Source of the DNA: Molossus alvarezi
Taxonomy: Eukaryota > Chordata > Mammalia > Chiroptera > Molossidae
Reading direction: 5' to 3'
Length of the DNA stretch: 64,000 nt
Assembly (NCBI GenBank): GCA_037176705.1
Contig: CM073898.1
Coordinates: 40,815,988 to 40,879,987, forward strand
Shown: positions 1 to 11,834 of the stretch, piece by piece
Layout: each line of letters starts with the position of its first letter
Position numbering within the stretch: the stretch's first letter is position 1
Position numbers and translations under genes: made by a program
Notes under the pieces: generated by a model
What the model saw: only the letters and a program-made list of their open reading frames with translations
Told to the model about the DNA's origin: nothing
Databases searched by the model: none

Positions 1-130
1 TTCAAAAAAACAGGTTATAAAAATATAACATGAAGAAATAAAAGCAGAATGCAATACAGTACATATAGTAATGATAATAAAGTTGGCAAAACAGAAGTAA
101 ATTATTGCAATTGAAAAAAATATATGCACA

Positions 131-870
131 CTCACTATAATGGCTAAAGTTAATAAGACCAACAACATCCAAGTGTTGGTGAGGATGGTGCATAACTGAA
201 ATCTCAGACATTGCTGGTGGGAATGCAAAATACTACAGCCACTCTGAAAAAACAGTTTAATCATTTTTTAAATAAAATTCAACATATGTGTACCATGTGG
301 CCATTCAATCCCACTCCTAGGTCTTTTCACAAGAGAAAGAAAACCTATGTTCACACAAAAAAAGCCTTGCATACATATGGTTCTATTAGCTTTATTGATA
401 ACCATTAAAAACTGGAAAGAACAAAACAAGTCATCAAAAGGTCAATGGAATCAAGTTGCGGTATATACAGTAGAATACTACACTCAGCAATAATGTGAAA
501 AAAATCTGATTTATGTAACAACATGAATGAAATTTAAAAGCATTATGCTAAGAGAAAGAATCTAGACACAAAAGAGCACAATACTATATGATTTTATTGA
601 TACCAATTTCTAAAAAGGCAACACTATAGTGAAAGAAAGATCAGTAGTGGCTGGAGGCCAGGGTGTATGTTGACTTCAGAAGGGTAGGAGAAACATTTTT
701 AGGGTTGATGGAAATGTTTAGCATCGTGATTTTAAGTGTTCAATATCATGATTGTGATGGTGGTTACATGGCTATATACATTTATCAAAAATCACTGAAT
801 TATGTATTCAAAATTGATAAAATTTACTGAGTGTAAATAATACCTAAATAAAACTGATTTTAAAAATATA
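131..870 (+). mobile_element. Old LINE-1 3' end (ORF2 tail and 3' UTR)
   Basis: The text reads as a decayed L1 ORF2 C-terminal region. It has a segment like 'caagtgttggtgagga', then 'ttgctggtgggaatgcaaa', a run resembling the 'actcctaggtc' and 'ttgataacc' parts of L1 ORF2, and finally a 3' UTR-like stretch ending in an A-rich tail near 870. No reading frame survives: the frame open at 211-408 is only a 65-codon piece. It is sense orientation, 5' truncated and much more diverged than the L1 at 35,561. The exact subfamily (probably an L1M type) is not determined. Confidence 0.7.
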
Positions 871-1905
871 AAAATAATAATCAAAATTTTATGGATAAAA
901 TTTCCAATGTGTTTTGCTTTAAAAACAGGATAGTTAATGAAACATCTAGAGAAGGAAAAGGAAAATCAACAATGTGTGATAACAAATCTCACCCCTATTA
1001 ATAAGTAGGTAACAAATCTACATATTAATAAATCAGATCAACAAACCTATATGATATTGTGGATGAATGGCTAAACAACACTGACCTAGTTTTATAGTGG
1101 AGATATTGTTATTAAGAATCGAAAAAAATGGGGTCATAGTGCTGTGTAAAGGGAAAAGCTGTTTTTAGCTCAGATCCCACTCAGGAAGTTATTCTTGTCA
1201 TGTTTCTTCTACAGGAAGCAAATGCTAAACTTCATCATGGCAGGATGGGAGAGAATGCTATTAGAGGCAGAGTAAAGAGATACAGGACAGAACACTGAAG
1301 TTAGAGAGAAAGAGAGAGAGTGCCACAGAAGAGAAATCATTATTTTGGTTAATGGCCTATATTTTTTGGAACTTACTGAAAGTAGCTCATAGGTGTGAAA
1401 ATTCATTACAATGAAAAGTTACTTGAAATTTATTTTAATTAAATAGAAGGAGCAAAAATAAAAAACTAGATGAAAAACATCACAATAAAGGTTCGGAAAA
1501 AGAGAAGCAACTTCTTAGCACAAACCAGCAAGGAACAGAGTAAAGTGCAACATGCATCCAGACTGATGAAACCTTCCCAGAAGTTTCTACCTGAAACGAA
1601 AGAAGTATCACTTTTCAACATTGATCCTCCTTCTTTGAATACGCTTACACAAATGTACAATAAAATGCCTGTTGTTCTCACTTAAGCATGTGTTCAATTA
1701 TTTTCAAGCAATTCTGTTGTTATCAAATGTATGGAACTGTATAGACTATATCATGGTGAAGAGTAGAAAAAAATTTTAAAATTTTTCTCTAAGCTTAAAA
1801 TATTAGTAATATGGATCACATGAGCATTACAAAAGTTGAGGAATGAGAAAAAATTGAATGCTTAGAAAGATTTTATACATACATTCAAGGGCATGTGCAC
1901 CTTGG

Positions 1906-1907
<2 letters not shown>
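871..1907. other. Unassigned AT-rich sequence
   Basis: I see no gene, SINE or recognisable repeat here. The two overlapping 71-codon frames near 1,470-1,685 are on opposite strands with no recognisable motif, and look like chance open frames. Confidence 0.5.

Positions 1908-1941
<34 letters not shown>
1908..1941. repeat. (GT)n microsatellite
   Basis: Uninterrupted GT dinucleotide run of about 17 units in unassigned sequence. Likely length-polymorphic. Confidence 0.95.
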
Positions 1942-1944
<3 letters not shown>

Positions 1945-4080
1945 ACTGTCTCCTTGAGTTATAAAGTTTTTTTTAACAAAGTGCAGAATACAATATATGA
2001 GTCAAATGTGCAGAGTCACTGATTTTGTATATTTCCCATGCTGAGACAGACTTAAACAGATGAAAATGCTCTTCGGTTACTTTTTTAAACCACTCCTAGA
2101 TTAAAGTTTCTCTTCAGCTACTCCGCAAAGAGTGCCACTCTGTGCCTGAGCCAATCAATACTAGTTCATGGTGGGAATCTTGAAAGCAGAGAAACCTACT
2201 CTGTGCCTGTATGAAGAACCCAGCCCCACATATACAAACCAGACCTCAGGAGCCGGAAGGAGCTATATTCCTCATTAGTGTGTGTTTCTTCGATGCATCA
2301 AGCTCCCTCCCTTTCTCCTACCTCCACCTTGTCTTCAGTAAATTTCTTCTTTTGAATGTTTTGCCTCCTCTCTTGATTTTCTGTCTTGGGAATGGGGAGA
2401 AAAAATCCCTTCATGGGTGACCATGTTACTTAGTTTTTAATGCCTTTATGACTTAAGAAATGACTTCTTATGATAGATTATTAGTACATTAGACTGATAG
2501 TCTGCAAAAACTTAGTTCTCAAAGAATAATGTCAATATTGCTCATATAAGTTTAAAATACAAATCTGATAACTTGTAAAATAGATGACTAGCTGATAGAA
2601 TGGCAAAAAGATACAGTTTCAAGCTAATACAACTAAAGAAGCTAATAATGAAAAGTTGGAGTAGAAAATGCATGTATACAATCAAGGGAAAATGCTTAGC
2701 TAATTTATATTTCCACTAAATTAAAAAGTTGAACTAATGAAGGAAAAGCCTTAAAAATTATTATTTGCAAGAAAACAGAGCCCATGATCGTCTGCTCTAT
2801 GAAGAAATGGGACATGTTTTCATCATTCAAAAGATGTGCAAGATATATGGAACTCTTAGTGGAATAGGTACTGTGCACATTTTAAATTATTTATTAGGAT
2901 AAAACCCAGTTCTATCTAGATTAAAAGGCATTAACTCAATTTTAATGATAAGAATTTAATGTAGTATAGGTTTTTCTGTGAATTGAAAGAATTACAGATC
3001 TTTGATAAAATAAATGAAATACTGAACCAAACATCTCAATCCTAGGTAGATATACAATCAAAATATATCTGGAAAACAGATGTCTATTTGTAGAATTTGT
3101 GCTCTACCCAATAAAAAAAAATCAACATGTAAGTAAATAGGTTCAAGTCCTGACAAATAGCCAACATCAAGAAACAGTACTTAATTTTTAAGAGAATGGT
3201 CAACAGAATACAACATTCTACTTCCAAAGGAAAGAACTGATGGCAGGCCCATCAAACTACCTTTCTAACCCATCGGAGGAGAGCAGTAGACAACAACAGA
3301 ACATGTCTTGTTTCATCAACTCTGCACCCAAGTGCATAATGTTGCTCCAAGCTAGGAATGAAGGAAAACATTACTTGCACCCAACTAAAGTGTTTATCAT
3401 CCAGCACATTTTGAACTTCACCATTCATGGTTCCTTCTAAATTTTTCTCTACCTTTTTCACTTATACATCTAGGGTTCCTCCAAACAAGATGTTTCCCAA
3501 ACTGCAACCTACAGATGCCAGGATAACCATCTGTTTTCTTTCCTTTAGCAACAGCAGCAACACTCATTTCCTTGGCTCTCACGTTTTCAAAGTAGATGCT
3601 CTACATACAAAGCTCCATTCATTTTTATAGTATTGTTCCAAACGGTCGATGGTATTGTGTCCTAGTGACATCCATCTTTCTCTCTCGTTCTCATAGAAAT
3701 TATGGGGCAAATAATAGGAAGAAGTCAGAGAATGCTTTGCTCCTGGAAAACCGCAGATTTAATTCCTACACCTACACATCCCCAACCACTTCTACTCGCA
3801 CGCATTTGATCTACCTCTACACTCGTCAATCTTGCAAACGCAACAGCGGGCACACCCAGCCTTCTTCTAAAAGCAACAAGGAGACTGCCTTTTTTCAAAA
3901 TTATTCTGTACTGTTCTGTGGCCACAGTAGCACTTTTCACAGTTGGGCTCATTCTCCACATTGTTGTATGCAGTCAAAGCCACTCAAGAATTCCTATGGT
4001 CCCAGCAGCACTAAAAATACATAACAGCCTCCTTACAATAATGGCTGTGAATCACAGCATTCCTCGGCTGACATAAGTAG
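1942..4080. other. Unassigned sequence, possible old LTR-like segment at 2,100-2,425
   Basis: No gene is recognised. The 2,100-2,425 part has a pyrimidine-rich stretch followed by 'cttcagtaaatttcttctttt', which resembles the poly(A)-signal region of a gammaretrovirus-type LTR, but I could not match it to a family and no TG...CA ends or duplications were confirmed. The 142-codon frame at 3,596-4,024 (plus) and the 78-codon frame at 3,725-3,961 (minus) overlap, have no recognisable domain and sit in ordinary composition. I treat them as chance frames. Confidence 0.35.
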
Positions 4081-4234
4081 TTAAAATAGTTGGGGGGGGG
4101 GAGAAAAAGTTAAATCAAACTTTTTTTAAAAGTTCAAGTTGAAAAAAAAAAGAAAGAAAAGGGGGTTGAAAAGGACTCCCCTACCGTCTAACAATATTAA
4201 AGTCTGTCTCAAATTTACAAACGTCCTCAGCCAC

Positions 4235-4345
4235 ATCAAATGCCGCAGCTTCAAACACACGCGCCAGCTTCAAGCCCGACAGCTTCAAATGCCGCAGCTT
4301 CAAACGCGCGCCGCAGCTTCAAACGCGCCAGCTTCAAACAGCCGT
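4235..4345. repeat. CpG-rich minisatellite (CAGCTTCAAA units)
   Basis: A decamer-like core CAGCTTCAAA or CAGCTTCAAG recurs about six times, spaced by short GC-rich linkers such as 'cgcgcc' and 'tgccg'. The linkers are rich in CpG, unlike the AT-rich flanks. The frames that open across it encode repetitive Gln/Ser/Ala-rich text because of the repeat, which is not evidence for a protein. Unit length varies, so it is an imperfect tandem array. Confidence 0.75.
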
Positions 4346-4660
4346 GGGGCAGCCATCTTGCACCCGCTCCAAGGAGCACAACCTCAGGGCCCTTAGGCGG
4401 CCGCCCCGTCCCAGAGGCCACACAGAGGCTTTGTTGGGGGAGAAAATGGGAAGGAGAAGAAAAAAGGAGAAATATAATTTGCAGACGTTCAATTAGCCCG
4501 TAGAGGGAGCTCACATGGCCCCATCATCTCCCAGTAATTGGAATCTCCTGTAATTTACAATGTAGCCCCATCATTTGTTGCAGAGAGCCTCCCGGGGTCG
4601 GAGGGAGCAGGTCCTCCCTCGTACCGATCTCTGCATGTCTATAAAATGCAATTCCATTTA
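4346..4660. promoter_or_regulatory. GC-rich, CpG-containing block; possible conserved regulatory DNA
   Basis: Immediately after the minisatellite the sequence stays GC-rich ('ggcggccgcc' near 4,395, 'cctcccggggtcggaggg' near 4,590) and then carries a homeodomain-like TAATTG at 4,535-4,540. The octamer CCCATCAT occurs twice (about 4,519 and 4,567). No exon, splice pair or start codon context is convincing. A CpG-island remnant or enhancer is the most I can suggest. No conservation data were available. Confidence 0.25.
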
Positions 4661-6625
4661 GAACCCCCTTGACCGTGTGTTTTGTTATTGCAACAAAAAA
4701 GATGATGATTCTTGGCTACATGTTCTCCAAAACCAGCCTAGAAATTACAGTGACTCCTCTATGTTCGCTGTTAAGGTGACTTCCATGGAATAAAGGCCAT
4801 AATAAGAATAAAGTTCCAACAATTAGAATTGTCATGGCAATAACCTAAATGTCCCCCATTCACGGGGCTCGGTTTAGAAAGCGTCGGGCTCTCTTTCAAC
4901 CTTGACTAGAGATACTCTTGTGGCTGTCTCTCGCTGTCTAGAGTCCTTAAACCAGGCATGCTGCAATGTGCCTTCAGACAAAAGGATAAAACTGGAAAAC
5001 GACATGATATAATGGCAAGAGAGCCTTTTCAATAAAACATGAGAGGGACAAAATTCCAAAATTCCGTAGGAAAAAAACATTGAGGAGAAAATACACTCAA
5101 AGAGAAAAACATCTAAATGTGCAATTGAAGGTGATAATCTATCATCTCTTGTGAAACAAATTTTGAAAGGAAACAATCATTTACATCCATGTCATTCTTA
5201 AAAATTTAGAAATTTTAAATGCATGTAAAACTGAAACGGTTTCTGAGAATGTTTCACCTTTGAAGTGAAGTTATTTCTAAGAGGAGACACAAACCAAGAA
5301 TGCGAAGAAAGCTCACAATGTAGGGCTCCATCAAGAACTGAACATGTGGAGTTTATTTCATTGAGAAAATCTACTAGGTGTTAAGAAAAACATATCTACA
5401 TCATTTCAATTAACTTGCATGCTTGTGTGTTATTATTGTTTCATTGTAAAATGCCTGCTTGTTTTGCGGGTTATGCCTATATTTCCTATATTCTGCAGTT
5501 TAAAAATAGATCATAAAATTTGAGAATTATAGTGATGTCTTAATATGAGCTACAATAGATAAACATCAACAACTGTAAAGGCAAACCATATATATGTGGA
5601 CAATCATTTGCCTGAAGATGTGATGCAGAGCTCAATTTCAAATCTATAATAATCTCATCTAGCCGAGATTCCATTTCAGGAATAAAAAGTATTTGAATTT
5701 GCCTTTGTGCTCAACAGTCTTTTCACTGCTTTATGTATTTCCTATCATAGAAAATGCTTCACCTTTCTGATGTGCCTGATAGACAGGGTGCTGATTTCCA
5801 CATCTCATTTCAGGATAAGTCATTAATAAGGAAAGACATCCTTACTCTACTACAACAAAATCCTGAGAGAAGTTTGGGCTGAATTAGTTAATTATAGAAG
5901 ACAGCAATATTTTCCATAACTGCCAAACTAAAGAACCCTCAATATACTTCTGACCAAAACAGAAAGGTTATACCTCAGACCAAAGAGCAGGGGGAAAAAA
6001 ACGTTTTATAACAAATGGAATGCTTTAATTGGTACGGGGTACTGTTCATGAATATGTAATATTAGACCAATTTTTCTTCCTTCAGAATGTTAAGAATCTT
6101 AGTCTTTTAAATCTAGTGTAGCCATATAATTTATCATCCAAAATTGTACCTTTTGAGAGCAAAAGGGGGCACTTGCAACAATTCCTCCTGACCTGGGAAA
6201 ACCCAGCTGTGTGGTTGTCTCACCTTGTGACGACAATTTGTAATGGCTGCTTTCTAAGAGAAGGTATGAATAAGACTGGACATATTTTGGAAAATTAGTT
6301 ATTTGGGGGCTACTCTGAAAAATAAGACCTGGAGCCAATTTAATAAGCATAAGTTATAACAGATTCTGAAGGTAGTAGGTAAGGACTTGAGCCTAGAAGA
6401 TCTGTTGGCACTTCTAGGCGTCACATGTATCTAAACCTCTTTCAACATTTGTCATCTCTACTCTAATAAACTATAAAAGATAAACATTCAGATATAATAT
6501 GTGACTTTTTAACTTTTTAGACATAAAGCAAGAAAGGATTACATTGTCCTATGATGATACCTCTTTTTTGTGTCTGTTATCAATGAGACATATTTTTAAA
6601 ATTTGTTATTTTATTTACATAATTT
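4661..6625. other. Unassigned sequence
   Basis: No recognisable gene or young repeat. A short inverted pair TTGTT...AACAA sits at 4,682-4,696. The 100-codon minus-strand frame at 4,874-5,176 shows no domain and is most likely chance. The text up to about 5,170 has a motif-rich, non-repetitive character that may reflect conserved non-coding DNA. Confidence 0.35.
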
Positions 6626-6655
6626 ACACACACACACATACACACACACACACAC
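6626..6655. repeat. (CA)n microsatellite
   Basis: CA run interrupted once by 'ta'. Confidence 0.95.
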
Positions 6656-7905
6656 TTAAGCCAACCTGATGGGAATGTATTTTGTTATAAGTTACTCATG
6701 AGTTGAAACATGTTGGCTTAACCATTTCAGAACATCTGTTAAATGCAAGCACAAAATGGTGATTGCTTAACAAACTATGCAGTAAGATAGGTACAATTTT
6801 GTTTTCCCTTTTTCAAGGGAAAAGAAAATAAACTTTCCATCAGTCACAATGAGAGCTGGAGGGACTGATTATTCAAAATACAGTAGCACCAACATTTCCC
6901 CAAATTTTCCCTAAGATACAGCATTTGTGCTGAGTATTCAATAATTTCCTCAAGCTGTACACCTGAAAAATATGTCTCAAGTCTGGTGTTCATAATCTGG
7001 TAGTCAACCACATGTGATCACAGCCCACACCTTTTGAAACAATTATTATCTTGGATATGCAAATGTACTGGGCTTACAACATGTTCATTCGAAACAGTAG
7101 CAGGAATGTTTATGTGAGCATCTGTAGGTTTCCATTGGAAATCTACATACAATGCATCTCCTCACAAATTCATTTAAAACTTTTTTTTAATGCATACATT
7201 TTTTTAAGGCTTTACCAAAAGTTAACAAAACTCAATTTGGTAACAATTTTTCATCAAGAGAAGCACATGAAAGAAATTATATTAAAGTATGGATGTTGGG
7301 ACCTATTTATTACCTGGTTTATTTCTTAGATTTTTGCCTGACCTAAAGATACAAAAATCCAAAGATCTTGGTGGTCCTAATCCACCATACTTTTCACCAT
7401 TCACTAGCCACTTGCTATTCCACTGCTGATCCTGGCTATACCCTCATAACTAGTCAGCTGTTTTCTTTTTTCATTATCAACCTGCACACATACATTTAAA
7501 ATTGTTAAAAATACTTTTAAAATAATTCAAAAACCCATCATCATAGTAAAATATATTGATATATATGTTGGAAATGAACATATAAAGTATATAACAAAAA
7601 AGTTAATATATATATATAATATTGAAAAAAGGCGATAGTATTAAAAACTATAAATGTACACAAAAACACTAACGTTTACTGATTTAGCTTATGGACATAT
7701 AAATGACCAAAATGATATACACAAACAAAATTGTACCCAAAAAAGAGTAAAACAACCATTTTTCTCACATGAATATTTACACATTTGACCATACATTACT
7801 ACATCAAAAAAATTTCAATATATTTCCAAAAGTACATATCATAAGGCCATATTTTCTTTTTCAATACTTTAAAAACAAAAAGAAATTTATATTTTGAATA
7901 ATGAT
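6656..7905. other. AT-rich unassigned sequence
   Basis: Very AT-rich, including short (TA)n tracts near 7,550-7,565 and 7,605-7,620. The 92-codon frame at 7,051-7,329 has no recognisable domain. Nothing else is supported. Confidence 0.5.
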
Positions 7906-8017
7906 GACTTTATTTAGATCAAACCTCCCAATGATAAAATGCTAGATATATTTTAAAATCCGACTTTATTTAGATCAAACCTCCCAATGATAAAATGCTA
8001 GATATATTTTAAAATCC
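7906..8017. repeat. Perfect 56-bp tandem duplication
   Basis: The unit 7,906-7,961, beginning GACTTTATTTAGATCAAACC and ending TTTTAAAATCC, is repeated without a single difference at 7,962-8,017. The unit is not low-complexity. Perfect identity in otherwise old sequence implies a recent event or an assembly join artefact. Confidence 0.97.
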
Positions 8018-8580
8018 CTTCAAAATCATTTGAAAGCAAACAAAGTGGTACCAAACTAGACATACACACAAACCTAAGGATGGGGAAGAACAAAACACAG
8101 AGCTATAAATTGTACACATGAGCACCAAGCTACTGTTACTTTGAAGTCATATGCCGAATCTGCCAATATGTGGTCTGGGCAGAAATGGGAAAACATCAGG
8201 TCTTAGGACCTCCCCATAGCAGGGGGTCAGAGGGGAGACTCTCCCCCACATTAATTTGGGACAAGGGGGGTTGTTATACCGCATGTAAAACTGATTCATA
8301 AGCATTGCTTTGTTGGTACTAGAGGAAAGACTGAGAAAAAAAGAAAAGGTGAAAAAGAGTTCTTTGAATAGATGTTGCCCCTGGCCAGCCTTCCAACAGA
8401 TTTGCTCTAGAGATTTCTGAGAACTTTAAGTTTTATGTTAGGTTAAGAATGCCTTTTATTGGTCTCACCTGTATACGCTACTTAGAAGCAAATGTAAGTC
8501 TTCTCTGGTGGAAAGTGCCTTCATCCTGGCCTCAAAATATATAATTTTTTATATTTTGAAAGAAATGGGGCACTGTGAGC
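8018..8580. other. Unassigned sequence
   Basis: No gene or family recognised. Contains G-rich patches near 8,220-8,270. Confidence 0.45.
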
Positions 8581-9690
8581 CAGAATCAACAGAAAAAGCA
8601 GAGAGTAGAAATAGATGTGCATCAGATATTGACATGATCAGATACAGTTTATAAAGCAACTGTAGTTATTATGTTTTAAAAAATAATAGACATACTTGAA
8701 AATATCTGTAGTGAATAGTAAACTATAAAATATAAAACAATGAGTCAGAGTTCATCTACCAATAGCAGAGGACACTGTTTCAGACCAATTCTCTCACTGA
8801 AAACAACCGCACGATCTGGACCAATATACTTTTTAAATATCTGTTTGAGGACACTAGAGAGATACCATGGTTCTAAGGAGAGAAGGAAAGCCCATAAAGG
8901 TAAACCCTGTATCTAAGACTGCTTTTTTCATAAAGATAATGTAAAATTTTATGCAGGAGGAGAAACTGAGAAGCTGAGCAGATATGTCAACAGATGCTCG
9001 TCAGAAAGACAAAATTCAGAGTATAGGAAAAGCTTCTCTGATATATACAGCAGCTTTCAGTTTGATTTTCAAAAGTTTGCATCCTAAATGTAAGTAAAAA
9101 CTGGAAATAAATCAGTACTGACAGGTACTGAAGGCCAGATTCAAATTACTTCAATTTCTGATTGGATTAAAGTGACTATATTGCCAAGGTCTCTGTGCTA
9201 ACTGCTTTTTGGAAGTAAAGGTAAATGCATTCTACAGGATAGGAAAGCTATCTAGAGACTCCAGATGTGTTTATGTAATCATATGTAATGTTCAACACGA
9301 TCAAAATAACCAAGCATGGAAGAAAATAAGACATAACTGAAAACTTAAGGATTAAACCATATTAAAGATCTATAGAAAATCTGGGTAGTGGTAATAGACA
9401 CAGAATTTTTAAGTAACTATAATATATTTTAGGAATTAAAGATCTTATTGAGAATGTTGACAGAAAAATGATAACCTGCAACTACCAAAAACAAAACAAA
9501 ACAATGAAAACCCTGGAAATGCTATAGCTAAAAAACACAATAATTTGAAAATAAGAACTCAATAAATAGCTTAACAACAGTTTAGATAAAGCTGAAAGAG
9601 AGAACAGTAAACTGGAAGATAAATCAGAAGAAAATATTAAGATTAAATTAGAAGACAAAGAAGGAAAAAAAATACATTAAAGTACACAAG
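8581..9690 (+). mobile_element. Ancient LINE-1, 5' UTR/ORF1 portion
   Basis: Sense-strand text resembles the ORF1 upstream and N-terminal coding region of old L1M elements. Around 8,620-8,740 there is the 'agatacagtttataaagcaac' type sequence, and around 9,560-9,690 the 'aaactggaagataaatcagaag' type sequence that encodes the ORF1 coiled coil in mammalian L1s. Every frame is broken. It is probably one element with the 9,985-10,805 piece, which continues towards the ORF1 end and inter-ORF spacer. Confidence 0.55.
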
Positions 9691-9696
9691 TAACAA

Positions 9697-9970
9697 AATT
9701 GCATTACAATAGTGGATGTCAGAATGTAAACTGTTGTAGCTACTATGGAAGACAGTATAGAGTTTCCCCCAAAATTAACATAGAACTACTACATGATCCA
9801 GCAATCTAACCTCTGCATCTATATCTAAAAGAAATAAAAATAGGTTATCAAAAAGATATCTGCACTCCCATGTTTATAGCAGCATTATTCATAATAACCA
9901 AAATATGGAAAAAATTTAAGTGTCTGTCAATGGAGGAATGAATAAAAAACTGGAACTTTTAAATTCTGAA
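9697..9970 (+). mobile_element. LINE-1 ORF2 C-terminal fragment
   Basis: Recognisable by 'catgtttatagcagcattat' and 'gtctgtcaatggaggaatga', the DNA equivalents of the last part of L1 ORF2 (compare 40,880-40,990 in the younger L1 of this window). It sits between two ORF1-type pieces of an older element, which suggests either insertion of a 5'-truncated copy or rearrangement. No open frame. Confidence 0.7.
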
Positions 9971-9984
9971 AACTTTCTCAGTCA

Positions 9985-10114
9985 TCAGAAAAATAATTCC
10001 AGATGGAAAGTCAGGGACACTAGAAGGAAAGAAAGAAGAAAATGGAAAATGTAAGAATAAACCTAAATAAACATTATGAACACTGAGTTCATAAAACAAC
10101 ATGATAATGATTGT

Positions 10115-10156
<42 letters not shown>

Positions 10157-10800
10157 AAGTTACAAAACAACAATAAAAAATCATTATGGAAACAAGAAAA
10201 TGAAATCAAAATATTCTAAAAGCCATACATTTGGGAAGAGAAAGGAAAAGTGTTAGTTAATAATATACTTTTTAAAGTAAGGAATGAATGCTGTAATGAT
10301 AGGGTAACTACAACAGATTTTAAACATTTTATATCTTCTAAACCAATGGAGGGAAAAATAGAATGATAAGAAACCATCTGTTAGTACATTAAAAGATAAT
10401 TGAAAGAAAAAAACAAAACAGGTCTATAAGAACAAATTTTTAAAAATCACATTATTTCCAAAAAAACACGAGTTACTTCAATAAATATAAATGTACTGCA
10501 TAATTCACTTAACAGATAACAAAATTAAAGTAGATTTACAACAAAGTACATAAATTAGTATTCATTTGTTAAATTAAATACATACAAAAACCTATACAGA
10601 AAAGTTGTTGCAAAAGGCATTAAAAAAAAGCTGTAGCTATATTAATATGAAAAAAACACAGACTTTAAGGCAAACTGTATTTATACAAATGAAAGTTACA
10701 TCTTAGGTAAGAGGTCAAATTCAATAAAAAACAATAAAAAAATTCTAAATTACTATTTAACATTGCTTCAAAATATATAAATAAAATATTTATAAAAAAA
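9985..10800 (+). mobile_element. Ancient LINE-1, ORF1 end and inter-ORF region
   Basis: Contains 'aattccagatggaaagtcag' and downstream text typical of the ORF1 end and the spacer before ORF2 in old L1s. The same 'ccagatgga' landmark occurs at about 14,320 in the second ancient L1. The piece is interrupted by a GT microsatellite and ends just before the SINE at 10,812. Confidence 0.5.
10111..10155. repeat. (GT)n microsatellite
   Basis: GT run of about 20 units, with one TTT interruption near its start, inside old L1 sequence. Confidence 0.95.
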
Positions 10801-10812
10801 AAAAATAGGCAG

Positions 10813-11065
10813 CCCTGGCCAGTTTGGCTCAGCGGTTAGAGCGTCAGCCTGCGGTCCGGAGAGACCCGGGTTCGGTTCCCGCTAAGGGCACGTACTTCAG
10901 TTGCAGTTTGTCCCCGGCCCTGGTTGGTCGTGCGGGTGGCAGCCACTCGATGTGTCCCTTCACGTCGATGTTTCTCACTCTCTCTCCCTTCCTCTCTCTC
11001 CCTCCCACTCTATCTGTACAAAAAATGGAAAAAATATCCTCGGGTGAGGATTAAAAAAAAAAAAA
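10813..11065 (+). mobile_element. Bat VES-type tRNA-derived SINE
   Basis: This is the best-preserved copy of the main SINE family. It has a head starting at GCCCTGGCC, a pol III A box TGGCTCAGCGG at 10,825-10,835, a B box GGTTCGGTTCC at 10,869-10,879, a pyrimidine-rich body (about 10,970-11,020), a terminal hairpin ATCCTC-GGGT-GAGGAT at 11,036-11,051 and an A tail. A short flanking match AGGCAG (10,807-10,812 and 11,065-11,070) may be the target-site duplication. The open frame across it is incidental. Confidence 0.93.
10825..10879 (+). promoter_or_regulatory. Internal pol III promoter (A and B boxes) of SINE
   Basis: A box TGGCTCAGCGG (10,825-10,835) and B box GGTTCGGTTCC (10,869-10,879) fit the tRNA-gene promoter pattern, with 33 bp between them. 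The rest does not need to fold as tRNA; this is a tRNA-derived head, not a tRNA gene. Confidence 0.8.
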
Positions 11066-11140
11066 GGCAGACAACAATCAGCATGGAGGATTTTTAAAAT
11101 ACTTTTCCCACTATACAAGAGAACTAGCAAGCAAAAACAG
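11066..11140. other. Short spacer between SINE and L1 3' end
   Basis: Old AT-rich text, probably further L1-derived sequence, with no feature of its own. Confidence 0.4.
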
Positions 11141-11545
11141 TAAGGGTATAAGGAATGAATAAAAAAGCTGTGGTACATTTACACAATGGAATACTGTGCA
11201 GCTGTAAAAAAAAAAAAAAAAAATACAGATCTCTTACCCTTTGAGACAGCATAGAGGGACCTGAAGGGTAATATGCTAAGCAAAATGATCTCACTTATAA
11301 GTGGAATCTAATGAACAAAATAAACTGACAAACAAAATAGGTTCAGAGACATGGAAGCTTGGAATAGACCGATTAATCTCAGAGGGAAGAGATTAACCAA
11401 AGAACTTATATACATATATGCTTAACCCATGGACACAGTGTGGTGAAGGCCTGTGTTGGGGGCAGGATGGAGTGGAGGGGTCAATGGGGGAAAATGAGGA
11501 GGGATATCTGTAATACTTTCAACAATAAAGATAAATTTTAAAAAA
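11141..11545 (+). mobile_element. Bat-type LINE-1 3' end
   Basis: Contains the ORF2 end ('gtggtacatttacacaatgg', then 'tctcacttataagtgg') and a 3' UTR with 'agagattaaccaaagaactt', a G-rich part near 11,450-11,505 and a poly(A) signal AATAAA at 11,524-11,529 just before the A-rich tail. The same 3' UTR occurs in antisense at 17,275-17,560, so both belong to one L1 lineage. 5' truncated, no coding capacity. Confidence 0.85.
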
Positions 11546-11559
11546 GAATAAAATTAATA

Positions 11560-11834
11560 AATTTCACTTACTGGATATATAGAGAAGAAATAGAGAATAT
11601 ATCTTTTTTTAAGGACACAGAGATTTATAAAAATTGACCATGTACTGAATATGTCATAGCAACTCATAAAAAAATTCCAATATTTGAAATTATAGAATAT
11701 TTTTCTTCAAGTAAATGTAGTAGTGCTGGAAATCAACAAAATAACTAGAATATTACATGTGTTTGTATATAAAGAAATATACTTCTAAATAACTAGGTAT
11801 CAAATAATCAAACACAAGAAGACTAGAAAATATT
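11560..11834 (+). mobile_element. Ancient LINE-1 ORF2 fragment (5' piece)
   Basis: Text such as 'gaccatgtactgaatatgtc' and 'ggaaatcaac' followed by 'cttctaaataac' corresponds to the end of the ORF2 endonuclease and the linker region of old L1s. The SINE at 11,835 splits it from the piece at 12,090. No open frame remains. Confidence 0.55.

Noticed and set aside
2100..2425. Solo retroviral LTR
   Set aside because: Only a polyadenylation-like region was suggestive. No confirmed ends, duplications or family match.
3596..4024. 142-codon plus-strand frame overlapping a 78-codon minus-strand frame (3,725-3,961)
   Set aside because: No recognisable domain on either strand, no splice or start context, and ordinary composition. 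A processed pseudogene was considered but no protein could be matched.
10813..10890. tRNA gene
   Set aside because: A and B boxes are present, but it is the head of a SINE with a body, hairpin and A tail, flanked by direct repeats. No complete tRNA cloverleaf is supported.
10824..11054. Repeated similar frames (10,824; 61,495; 59,955; 11,800) that look like a protein family
   Set aside because: They are translations of the same SINE in different copies. The similarity is from the repeat, not from a coding gene.
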